Source: an uncultured Bacilli bacterium
GTDB lineage: Bacteria; Bacillota_I; Bacilli_A; RF39; UBA660
NCBI GenBank assembly: GCA_910584305.1
Contig: CAJTZW010000013.1
Location: 1 to 36,275, forward strand
Reading direction: 5' to 3'
Length of the DNA: 36,275 bases
Made by a program: the position numbers and the translations under genes
The notes under the pieces: model-generated
Seen by the model: only the letters and a program-made list of their open reading frames with translations
What the model was told of the DNA's origin: nothing
The model's database searches: none
Part shown: positions 1 through 7,189 of the stretch, in pieces
Numbering within the stretch: position 1 is the first letter of the stretch
How the letters are laid out: each line of letters starts with the position of its first letter

Positions 1-13
1 AATAGCTTACTAA

Positions 14-376
14 TCAATGCACAGCTTTCCAACACGTGAATGTTGCATTTTCAATACATCTTGCACAATAGGTCGTAATTCTTGTGCCATGTTTATGAGA
101 ATAACTATCAATTCCTTTGATTAGTCCAATGGTACCGATGCTGATTAGATCATCCATATCTTCTTTTCTATGGTCATATTTTTTTACAATATGTGCGACC
201 AACCGAAGATTATGTTCAATTAGCTTATTTCTTGCTTCTTTGTCACCAAGTCCCGCTAGGCGTACATATTCATCTTCTTCTTCTTTTGATAATGGATCTG
301 GGAATACATTGTTCGAATATGCTGCTGTAAATACATAGAAATCTTTAAATAAATATGAAAATAACTTATGAATCAT
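14..376 (-). CDS. sigK: N-terminal part of pro-sigma-K, truncated at a skin-type junction
   Basis: Sporulation RNA polymerase sigma factor, mother-cell type. The 120 residues hold a short hydrophobic pro-sequence (about residues 1-20), then SNNVFPDPLS, the region 1.2/2 block NKLIEHNLRLVAHIVKKY and the core-binding block DLISIGTIGLIKGIDSY, all closely matching SigK. Family members run to about 235 residues and continue past CIEN with EIL and then regions 3 and 4. Here the match stops exactly after CIEN; ten unrelated codons and TGA follow. In B. subtilis and C. difficile sigK is split by the skin element around this codon, so the C-terminal half is probably beyond the left edge. An AGGAG ribosome site precedes the ATG, and CATAGTAT upstream resembles a SigE -10 box, although no -35 box is convincing. 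An assembly break or simple decay is the alternative. Confidence 0.85.
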   Translation of the reverse strand: MIHKLFSYLFKDFYVFTAAYSNNVFPDPLSKEEEDEYVRLAGLGDKEARNKLIEHNLRLVAHIVKKYDHRKEDMDDLISIGTIGLIKGIDSYSHKHGTRITTYCARCIENATFTCWKAVH

Positions 377-488
377 AAATCACACTCCTAATAGATACTA
401 TGCTTTTAAAATTTTTATTTATTTTGTCCACTAATTTTTATATATATATTTTATTTTATATATTTCTATATTATTTATATTTTATATA

Positions 489-533
489 TTGACATATATA
501 ATATTAAATGATATCATATGCCTAGAAGGAGGA
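489..533 (+). promoter_or_regulatory. SigA-type promoter and ribosome site of the 538 gene
   Basis: TTGACA (489-494) and TATCAT (512-517) are separated by exactly 17 bp. A strong AAGGAGG ribosome binding site lies at 526-532, just before the ATG at 538. Confidence 0.7.
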
Positions 534-537
534 TTTT

Positions 538-1146
538 ATGAATCATTTTGAAGAACGAATTATTAAAAGATTAAAAAGGAATGAAGATAAACAAAAGAAA
601 CAACTTGCTCTACTACTTAAGACAAAAACTATTAATGAACTTGATTTAATATCAAAGGCAATGACAAAGATTTCAGGAAAATGCAGCACTCGTAATGCAT
701 TAATTGAGGATGCACTGGAAGCATACATTGAAACTTCTATAGATTTTTTAAAGAAAGAAGGAGTTACTAATTTAGAAGAATTTGTAGCGGATAACAATGA
801 TTTTGATACAGTCATATTCCCTGCACATCAAGAAGGATTTGAACAAGTATTTTTAGGGGAATGTAAATGGTATTATGTTAGAATGAATGCTGATAGAATT
901 TCTAAACTTAAATATATTGGAATCTATGTTAGTAATCCAACACAAGCAATTACACATTATGGAGAAATTGATGATGTTCGATATGATAAAAATGAAAAGA
1001 AATATAAAATCTATTTAAAAGGGGAACCAATACAACTCAATAATCCTGTTCCATTAAAGGATACTGATCCAAACGCAACAAGAGCTCCAAGGTATACTAA
1101 ATTGGAACGATTATTATCTGCAACGGAATTTAAAGATTTATTTTGA
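538..1146 (+). CDS. Hypothetical protein with ribbon-helix-helix-like N terminus
   Basis: I do not recognise the family. The protein has 202 residues. The first ~75 are basic and helical (EERIIKRLKRN, then TINELDLISKAMTKISGKCSTRNALIEDALEAYI), a pattern seen in ribbon-helix-helix DNA-binding proteins where a strand is followed by two helices. The C-terminal part (about 90-202) is a mixed alpha/beta domain around WYYVRMNADRISKLKYIGIYVSNPTQAITHYGEI; it could be a PUA/EVE-like or nuclease-associated fold, but this is only a resemblance. It has its own promoter, a good ribosome site and a terminator right after the stop, so it is a single-gene unit facing away from sigK. Accessory status is inferred from its isolation. 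Confidence 0.75.
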   Translation: MNHFEERIIKRLKRNEDKQKKQLALLLKTKTINELDLISKAMTKISGKCSTRNALIEDALEAYIETSIDFLKKEGVTNLEEFVADNNDFDTVIFPAHQEGFEQVFLGECKWYYVRMNADRISKLKYIGIYVSNPTQAITHYGEIDDVRYDKNEKKYKIYLKGEPIQLNNPVPLKDTDPNATRAPRYTKLERLLSATEFKDLF

Positions 1147-1169
1147 AATGGCAAAATGCCATTTTTTTA
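1146..1169 (+). terminator. Rho-independent terminator of the 538 gene
   Basis: An 8-bp stem AAATGGCA/TGCCATTT with a 3-base loop begins at the stop codon and runs into a T tract. Confidence 0.8.
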
Positions 1170-1319
1170 TAGTAAATATTATGCACTATAAAAAGTAGGC
1201 ATAGCTACTTTTATAAGATTATCATATTGGTATATTCTACTGAATTTCATTTTTCCATAATCCATGTTGATTAAATTTTAGGTATATTTGTTTCTTTTGT
1301 ATCAAAGCAATCCATTTAA

Positions 1320-1349
1320 TAAATAAGAAAAGAGTTTCCTCTTTTCTTA
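1320..1349 (-). terminator. Terminator of yneF
   Basis: A 10-bp stem (1324-1333 with 1338-1347) and 4-base loop overlap the yneF stop codon. The minus-strand continuation is AT-rich with only a short T run. Confidence 0.65.
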
Positions 1350-1565
1350 ATCCATATATTTTGTCATCTGTTTCATCATTTGGTTTACTTGTTTTTGACT
1401 TGGCGTTCTCCCCATACCACTCATCATTGCACGAATCATTTGCTCATTGATTGGTGGATTTTTTTTCATGTATTTCTTCATATAATTACGTGCAATAAAG
1501 AATCCTAATATTGCTCCCACAACTAATCCAAATAAAACCTTTAATATATCAAATAGTAATTCCAT
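1347..1565 (-). CDS. yneF: YneF family (UPF0154) small membrane protein
   Basis: The 72 residues have one N-terminal transmembrane helix (about 5-25, FDILKVLFGLVVGAILGFFIA). The Lys-rich stretch NYMKKYMKKNPPINEQMIRAMMSGMGRTPSQKQVNQMM that follows is the hallmark of the UPF0154/YneF family of Bacilli. Length and layout match the family. The function is unknown; members are small inner-membrane proteins. It is monocistronic here, with a terminator at its stop codon and parC upstream on the same strand. Confidence 0.9.
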   Translation of the reverse strand: MELLFDILKVLFGLVVGAILGFFIARNYMKKYMKKNPPINEQMIRAMMSGMGRTPSQKQVNQMMKQMTKYMD

Positions 1566-1641
1566 AGTATCTTCCTCTCTACTGTTATTCTACTAGATTA
1601 TATATATTTTTTCAAGTAATATAGTATATTCTCCTAGGATT

Positions 1642-4152
1642 TTATTTATTACTTTCAAAGTCGTTTAAAAAATCATCAATTGTCATAATCTTTTCATCAA
1701 TTTGTTCTAAAGTAGTATTTTCTTTCTCTTCTATTTCCTCTTTGGTGTCGGCCGTAATAATTTTTGCTTCTTCAAAAATGGATACAATATTTTCTTTCGA
1801 TATACTTGTTCCTGTTCCATATCGATCTGTAATTGGAAGCTCTGTTAGCTTTATAGTATGCATTCCATCTTTGGTTATATATGATAGGCTTTCTTTATGG
1901 TTTAGAATAAATGTCTTTAAAATATAGTATGGATTTGTTTTTACCTCTCTTACGATTTGCACTCCACGGCGTGCTCTAGACATTTTCTCAAATTCAGAAA
2001 GTTTTACTCTTTTTCCAGTGTTTTTCTTTGTAATAATTGTTATATATTCCATACCATTAAAAATATGTCCACATACAACAGAATCATTTTTTAAATTAAT
2101 GGATTTAACACCACTTGCTCTTACACCTGTAATAGGAATTTCTGATACATCATATCGAAGGCCATATCCTTGTTCTGTTGTTACAAATACTTCTGTTCCA
2201 GTATTCATAGTGACAGATACAATTCTATCATCATCTTTTAATTTCATTGCACACATTGGTTTTGAATATCTTTGGACTTTAAATTCATTTAATTCGCTTC
2301 GTTTTACCATTCCATTTCTAGTAAATGATGTAATATATTTATTTTCCTCAAAATCATACACTGGAATACTTGCCACAATTGCTTCATCAGATTGAATCGT
2401 AATAATATTACTAATATGTTTTCCAAGTTCTTTCCATTTTAAATCAGGAAGTTCATATACAGGAACATATAAATAATTTCCTAAATCTGTAAACAAAAGA
2501 ATTGTGTCCATTGTATTCATCTTGTATTTTCCAAGAATATAATCCCCTTCTTTTACCAATGATTCTTCTTGGGAAGATTCAAAACTACGAATGCTTGTTC
2601 TCTTAACATATCCTTCCTTTGTTATAACTACCATGCATTCTTCTTTTGGAATTAGATGGGTTGTATCAATCTTAATTTCAGTAATTTCATCTTTTATCTC
2701 AGATTTTCTAGGAGTAGCGTATTCTGTTTTAATCTTTTTTAATTCGTCTTTCATTACAGCTTTTAATTTATTTTCGTCATTTAAAATCGCCTCTAATTTT
2801 TCAATAATTAGTTTTAAATTAGCATGCTCTTCTTCGAGTGCTACAACATCCTCATTTGTTAGTCGATATAATTGAAGCATTACGATATATTCTGCTTGTT
2901 CTAGCGTAAATTCATATTTCTTTATTAAATTTTCTTTCGCGTCTGCTTTATTTTTACTTGCACGAATGGTTCCGATTACCTCATCTAAAATAGATAGAGC
3001 TTTAATCAGCCCTTCTACAATGTGCATACGTTTTTTGGCGAATGCTAAATCAAATTCAGTTCTTTTGATAATAACATCTTTCTGATGTGCTATATAAGCG
3101 TCAAGGATCGGTAAAATTCCGAGTGTCATCGGTCTTTTATTTACAATTGCCACCATGTTATAGTTGTAATTAATCATAAGTTCTGTATTCTTAAATAGGT
3201 AGTTCAAAACTATATCTTTATTGGCATCTTTCTTTAAATCTACAACAATACGTACTGGATTTTCACGGTCAGATTCATCTCTAACTTCTGCGATTCCATC
3301 AATCTTTTTATCTAGACAAATATCTGTCATTTTCTTTACAAGTGCTAGCTTATTAACATCAAATGGAATTTCTGTAAATACAATTTGTTCTTTATTTTTC
3401 TCTTTGATAAATTCATATTTTGCCTTAACGACAACTTTTCCTTTACCTTTTGTAAATGCGTCAATAATTCCTTCTTTTCCTTCTACAGTTCCTCCCGTTG
3501 GAAAGTCTGGACCCTTAACAATATCTAAAATCGTTTCTAAATGACAATTTGGACTATCAATACGTTTGATAGTTGCATCAATTACTTCTCCTAAATTATG
3601 TGGTGGAATATTGGTTGCATATCCTGCACTAATACCTGTTGCTCCATTTACGAGTAAATTAGGATATTTAGCTGGCAATACAGTTGGCTCTAGTTCGGTG
3701 TCATCAAAGTTTGGCGCCCATTTAACTGTGCCTTTATCAATATCTTTCATAAGTTCATTACAAATTTTAGATAATTTAGCTTCTGTATAACGCATTGCAG
3801 CTGCACTATCTCCATCCATGGAACCATTATTTCCCTTCATATCAATGTATGTTAGGTTTTGCTTCCACCACTGACTCATGCGAACCATAGCATCATAAAT
3901 AGAGGAATCTCCATGTGGGTGATATTTACCCATAATATCTCCTACAGATCTTGCACTTTTAACATAATCCTTATCATACGTACGTTTGGCATGGTACATG
4001 GCATAAAGTATTCTTCTTTGTACTGGTTTTAATCCGTCACGCACATCAGGAAGTGCTCTATCTAATATAATCGATTTGGAATATCGTTCAAATCGACTCC
4101 CCATAATCTCTTCTAAAGTATAATCATAAATTTTGTTTACAATATCTTGCAT
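1642..4152 (-). CDS. parC: DNA topoisomerase IV subunit A
   Basis: ParC cuts and rejoins DNA in the ParC2ParE2 topoisomerase IV, which decatenates sister chromosomes. From the chosen start (MQDIVNKIYD) the protein is 836 residues. The breakage-reunion domain carries the catalytic Tyr at residue 122 (AAAMRYTEAK). The quinolone-determining region HPHGDSSIYDAMVR keeps its Ser residues. IPPHNLGEVIDA is also present, followed by a helical coiled coil and a C-terminal beta-pinwheel with repeated K-R motifs (KEGYVKRTS, RNGMVKRSE). An upstream in-frame ATG at 4170 (MYKGES) exists, but AAAGGTGA at 4157-4164 is correctly placed for the ATG at 4152. It differs from GyrA in lacking a clear GyrA box. It is separated from parE by one gene. 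Confidence 0.95.
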   Translation of the reverse strand: MQDIVNKIYDYTLEEIMGSRFERYSKSIILDRALPDVRDGLKPVQRRILYAMYHAKRTYDKDYVKSARSVGDIMGKYHPHGDSSIYDAMVRMSQWWKQNLTYIDMKGNNGSMDGDSAAAMRYTEAKLSKICNELMKDIDKGTVKWAPNFDDTELEPTVLPAKYPNLLVNGATGISAGYATNIPPHNLGEVIDATIKRIDSPNCHLETILDIVKGPDFPTGGTVEGKEGIIDAFTKGKGKVVVKAKYEFIKEKNKEQIVFTEIPFDVNKLALVKKMTDICLDKKIDGIAEVRDESDRENPVRIVVDLKKDANKDIVLNYLFKNTELMINYNYNMVAIVNKRPMTLGILPILDAYIAHQKDVIIKRTEFDLAFAKKRMHIVEGLIKALSILDEVIGTIRASKNKADAKENLIKKYEFTLEQAEYIVMLQLYRLTNEDVVALEEEHANLKLIIEKLEAILNDENKLKAVMKDELKKIKTEYATPRKSEIKDEITEIKIDTTHLIPKEECMVVITKEGYVKRTSIRSFESSQEESLVKEGDYILGKYKMNTMDTILLFTDLGNYLYVPVYELPDLKWKELGKHISNIITIQSDEAIVASIPVYDFEENKYITSFTRNGMVKRSELNEFKVQRYSKPMCAMKLKDDDRIVSVTMNTGTEVFVTTEQGYGLRYDVSEIPITGVRASGVKSINLKNDSVVCGHIFNGMEYITIITKKNTGKRVKLSEFEKMSRARRGVQIVREVKTNPYYILKTFILNHKESLSYITKDGMHTIKLTELPITDRYGTGTSISKENIVSIFEEAKIITADTKEEIEEKENTTLEQIDEKIMTIDDFLNDFESNK

Positions 4153-4156
4153 ACTC

Positions 4157-4197
4157 TCACCTTTGTACATTATACCAAAAAAAAAAGAATTTGGCTA
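4157..4197 (-). promoter_or_regulatory. parC promoter with T10 spacer and very short leader
   Basis: The -10 box TATAAT (4169-4174) is followed at once by GTACAAAGGTGA, which contains the ribosome site. The 17-bp spacer contains ten consecutive T and the -35 is a weak TAGCCA (4192-4197). Transcription would begin only about 10-12 bases before the start codon. The same module precedes parE. Confidence 0.55.
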
Positions 4198-4205
4198 GCA
4201 AATTC
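4177..4205 (-). terminator. Terminator between the 4218 gene and parC
   Basis: The minus strand has a 7-bp stem GAATTTG/CAAATTC (4199-4205 with 4187-4193) with a 5-base loop, then two bases and ten T. The T tract is also the spacer of the parC promoter. Confidence 0.7.
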
Positions 4206-4217
4206 AAGGGATTATAA

Positions 4218-4649
4218 TTATTGCATAACTAAATTTTTACCAGTATTCTGTTCTGGAGATAAATTTTGAATTTGTGTTGCCATCTCATAAGAAAGAGCCT
4301 TTTGATATACTTGAATAATACATCCTAAAATACTAGAAAGATACATCCTATTTCTATTCGATTTTTCTTTGACAATTGGTTTGATAAATGAACAAAGCAT
4401 TTGATATTCTTCACATTCTGATAAGGGCTTTGGATTTAGCAACAATTTAGTTATTGTATAAATTACTGGTTCATTTTTTTCCCCTTTTGAGGATAAATCT
4501 TTATATAATTCTTCTGAATATATTTCTAAGAATTCCATCTTTTCTCTTTCTATTTGTTCTTTTTTTTCACTTTCTGTTCTTTTTCTTTCTATTCTTCTTC
4601 TCTCTATTTCGATTCTTTTTCTCATCTGGTGTAATGTTAATGTATTCAT
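4218..4649 (-). CDS. Hypothetical protein with charged N-terminal coiled coil
   Basis: Not recognised. From MNTLTLHQ the protein has 143 residues. Residues ~8-45 are a strongly charged, probably continuous helix (RKRIEIERRRIERKRTES and on). A helical domain follows, containing VIYTITKLLLNPKPLSECEEY and MYLSSILGCIIQVYQKAL. An earlier in-frame ATG at 4664 overlaps the GGAGGG ribosome site, so the start at 4649 is preferred. It sits between parE and parC, which are adjacent in most Firmicutes. It has its own promoter and terminator, so it is probably an insertion rather than a topoisomerase partner. There is no signal peptide or membrane segment. Confidence 0.7.
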   Translation of the reverse strand: MNTLTLHQMRKRIEIERRRIERKRTESEKKEQIEREKMEFLEIYSEELYKDLSSKGEKNEPVIYTITKLLLNPKPLSECEEYQMLCSFIKPIVKEKSNRNRMYLSSILGCIIQVYQKALSYEMATQIQNLSPEQNTGKNLVMQ

Positions 4650-4692
4650 GTATTTTCCCTCCAATCATTAGTATATGCAACCACGAGTGGAT

Positions 4693-4721
4693 ATTTTATC
4701 ATTTTTTGTCAACAATGTAAA
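4693..4721 (-). promoter_or_regulatory. Promoter of the 4218 gene
   Basis: On the minus strand TTTACA (4716-4721) and TAAAAT (4693-4698) are separated by 17 bp, just downstream of the parE stop codon. Confidence 0.5.
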
Positions 4722-4742
4722 GCTTTTATCTAAAAAAGATAA

Positions 4743-6653
4743 CTATATCTCATAGTCATCTTCCATTGAAAATTCTACATTTTCTTCAATCCACTCTTTA
4801 CGTGGCTCTGCTTTATCCCCCATTAGTACACTTACTCTTTTTTCTGCTAAAGCAGCATCCATAATCGTAACTCGAATTAAATTTCGCTTTGCTGGATCCA
4901 TGGTTGTTTCCCATAATTGTTCTGCATTCATTTCACCAAGTCCTTTATATCTGGATATTTTAAATGATTTATTTTTTAATTTATTTGTAATTGTCTTTCT
5001 CTCTTCATCATCATATGCATAGTATACTTCTTTCTTACCGACTTCTATTGAATATAAAGGTGGGTTCGCAATGTATAAATGTCCTTCTTCGATTAAGGGT
5101 TTCATATAACGATAGAAGAATGTCAATAATAGTATTTGGATATGCGCACCATCATCATCAGCATCAGTCATGATAATAACTTTATCATAATTGGAATCTT
5201 TAATATCAAAGTCGCTCCCTACACCAGCACCAATTGTATAAATCATAGTATTAATTTCTTCATTTTTAAAGATTTCTTCTTTTTTTACTTTCTCTGTATT
5301 TAATACTTTACCACGAAGAGGTAAAATCGCCTGAAATTTACGGTCTCTACCTGTCTTTGCTGAACCACCTGCTGAATCCCCTTCTACTAAGAATAATTCA
5401 TTAATTTTAGGATTTTTCGTACCTGCAGGAGTTAATTTCCCACTAATTAAACGGTCTTTTTTTCCTTTGTCTTTTCCATTTCTAGCTTCATCTCTTGCTT
5501 TTCTAGCTGCTTCACGTGCTACTTTGCTACGCACCATCTTATTTAAGATATCCGTTGCGATTTGCTTATTTTCTTCTAGGAAGAACTGTAACTTTTCAGA
5601 AACAATACTCTCAACAATTGTTCTCGCTATTGGTGTTCCTAACTTTCCCTTTGTCTGTCCTTCGAACTGTAATAAGTTTTCTGGAATTTGTAAACTGATA
5701 ATTGCTGTGATACCTTCTCTTGTATCTGGTCCTTCAAAATTTTTATCTTTTGTCTTTAAATAATTATTCTCTTTTGCATAATCATTGAAAACACGAGTTA
5801 AAGCAGTTTTAAACCCAACTTCATGTGTACCTCCATCATTGGTTTTAACATTGTTAACAAATGAAATAATATTTTCAGAATATGTATCTGTGTATTGAAA
5901 AGCAATTTCTACATGAATTCCATCTTTATCTCCTTCAAAATCTACTACTTTGTGCAAAACACTCTTATCTTCATTTAAATATTCAACAAATGCTTGTAAT
6001 CCATTTTCATAATGGAAAACTTCCTTTTTATCTTCTTCTATATCTTCTACTTCAATCGTAAGTCCCTTAAGTAAAAATGCACATTCCTGCATTCTTTCAC
6101 AAATGGTTGCAAAAGAAAATGTTGTTGTAGAAAATATTTCTGAATCTGGCAAAAAGCGCACTCTTGTTCCTGTCTTTGCAGTTTTATTTAATTTTGTCAA
6201 TGGTGTTGTTACATTTCCTCCATTTTCAAATTTAATATAATATTCATATCCGTCTCTTTTTATATTAACTTCCATCCATTTACTAAGCGCGTTTACAACA
6301 GATGCTCCTACTCCATGGAGTCCTCCAGATACCTTGTATCCGCCTGCTTCAAATTTGCCTCCAGCATGCAGTACTGTATAAATAACTTCTGGGGTAGACA
6401 TCCCACTTGCGTGTTTTCCAGTTGGAACTCCACGCCCTTCATCTTCTACACTTACACTACCATCCGGATGAATCTGAATTTTAATACGTTTACCATATCC
6501 ATTGATAACTTCATCCACAGCATTGTCTACAATTTCCCAAACAAGATGATGAAGTCCTCTTTTATCAGTAGAACCAATATACATTCCTGGACGCTTTCTT
6601 ACCGCTTCCAATCCTTCTAATATTTTTATCGAGTTCTCATCATATTTTGCCAT
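4743..6653 (-). CDS. parE: DNA topoisomerase IV subunit B
   Basis: This is the ATPase subunit of topoisomerase IV and the partner of ParC. The 636 residues show the GHKL ATP-binding motifs (EIVDNAVDE, DEGRGVPTGKH, GLHGVGASVVNALS), the transducer region, and the TOPRIM motifs EGDSAGGSAK, PLRGKVLN and the metal-binding DADDDGAHI. IYTIGAGVGSDFD is typical of ParE rather than GyrB. Two earlier in-frame ATGs exist (6698 and the MYKGDS one), but AAAGGTGA is correctly spaced for MAKYDENS at 6653. It is transcribed from its own promoter ahead of the coiled-coil gene and parC. Confidence 0.95.
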   Translation of the reverse strand: MAKYDENSIKILEGLEAVRKRPGMYIGSTDKRGLHHLVWEIVDNAVDEVINGYGKRIKIQIHPDGSVSVEDEGRGVPTGKHASGMSTPEVIYTVLHAGGKFEAGGYKVSGGLHGVGASVVNALSKWMEVNIKRDGYEYYIKFENGGNVTTPLTKLNKTAKTGTRVRFLPDSEIFSTTTFSFATICERMQECAFLLKGLTIEVEDIEEDKKEVFHYENGLQAFVEYLNEDKSVLHKVVDFEGDKDGIHVEIAFQYTDTYSENIISFVNNVKTNDGGTHEVGFKTALTRVFNDYAKENNYLKTKDKNFEGPDTREGITAIISLQIPENLLQFEGQTKGKLGTPIARTIVESIVSEKLQFFLEENKQIATDILNKMVRSKVAREAARKARDEARNGKDKGKKDRLISGKLTPAGTKNPKINELFLVEGDSAGGSAKTGRDRKFQAILPLRGKVLNTEKVKKEEIFKNEEINTMIYTIGAGVGSDFDIKDSNYDKVIIMTDADDDGAHIQILLLTFFYRYMKPLIEEGHLYIANPPLYSIEVGKKEVYYAYDDEERKTITNKLKNKSFKISRYKGLGEMNAEQLWETTMDPAKRNLIRVTIMDAALAEKRVSVLMGDKAEPRKEWIEENVEFSMEDDYEI

Positions 6654-6657
6654 ACTA

Positions 6658-6698
6658 TCACCTTTGTACATTATAACAAAAAAAAAAGAAAATATCAA
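6658..6698 (-). promoter_or_regulatory. parE promoter with T10 spacer and very short leader
   Basis: TTGATA (6693-6698), a 17-bp spacer holding ten consecutive T, then TATAAT (6670-6675), directly followed by GTACAAAGGTGA. The sequence from -10 to ribosome site is identical over 18 bases to that of parC. The predicted leader is about a dozen bases. Confidence 0.75.
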
Positions 6699-6744
6699 AG
6701 ATTTCCTTTTATTTCAGCGTTAAATTGCAATACTTTAATTGATT

Positions 6745-7026
6745 TTAAAGTAGCGACTTGCTTTTCATATATTTATTTGATAAATCATTACGGTTATTTA
6801 CAATCTCTTCATATAATTCTTTATGTTCTAAATAAAACTTTTGGAAAGTATAAAAAGAGTCATCACATGAAAGCCTAGCATTTTTATATAACTTAATCAA
6901 CTTATCTGTATTCAATTCATTAGAAGACACTCTAGGTATTTTATTCTGTGAGTTTCTCCACTCTTTTTTGAAGCCTATTTTAAAAATTTCTTTTTCATGT
7001 AATATTTTTTCTTCTAAATCTTTCAT
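6745..7026 (-). CDS. Small hypothetical protein, 93 residues
   Basis: Not recognised. It is a charged, mostly helical soluble protein (DLEEKILHEKEIFKIGFKKEW, then FYTFQKFYLEHKELYEEIVNN) with no membrane segment or catalytic motif. The ribosome site is weak (AGGTTACT). It lies downstream of the Fic gene on the same strand, 163 bases away, but has its own candidate promoter with a palindrome over the -35 box. A hairpin (6731-6752) overlaps its stop codon without a clear T run. It could be a small regulator or partner of the Fic-like protein; no inhibitory [ST]xxxE[GN] motif is present to support an antitoxin role. Confidence 0.55.
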   Translation of the reverse strand: MKDLEEKILHEKEIFKIGFKKEWRNSQNKIPRVSSNELNTDKLIKLYKNARLSCDDSFYTFQKFYLEHKELYEEIVNNRNDLSNKYMKSKSLL

Positions 7027-7046
7027 AGTAAGTAACCTAGTCGTTT

Positions 7047-7078
7047 ATTGTATCATAGTTGTACTCTAGTGTCACTAG
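7047..7078 (-). promoter_or_regulatory. Candidate promoter with palindromic operator
   Basis: GTGACA (7070-7075) and TACAAT (7047-7052) lie 17 bp apart on the minus strand. A perfect dyad CTAGTG-T-CACTAG (7066-7078) covers the -35 box, as a repressor site would. Confidence 0.5.
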
Positions 7079-7189
7079 TTTTGTTTTCCCGTTCTCGTTT
7101 TTTGCAATAGTGGAATTATCATCAGAAAAAAATAGATAAATTTATTTTTTACTAAATTTTATCCATTCTTATCATTTAATTATTCTGAT

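Noticed and set aside
1187..1214. A second hairpin (AAAAGTAG/CTACTTTT) after the first terminator
   Set aside because: It has one bulge and no T run on the plus strand. It might weakly serve as a backup on the minus strand, but nothing is shown.
4454..4720. A Phe-rich open frame on the plus strand, resembling a membrane protein
   Set aside because: It is the antisense of the Lys/Arg/Glu-rich coiled coil on the minus strand; there is no ribosome site.
1642..6653. DNA gyrase subunits instead of topoisomerase IV
   Set aside because: The B subunit has IYTIGAGVGSDFD and other ParE-type blocks, and the A subunit lacks a clear GyrA box, so ParE/ParC fits better.
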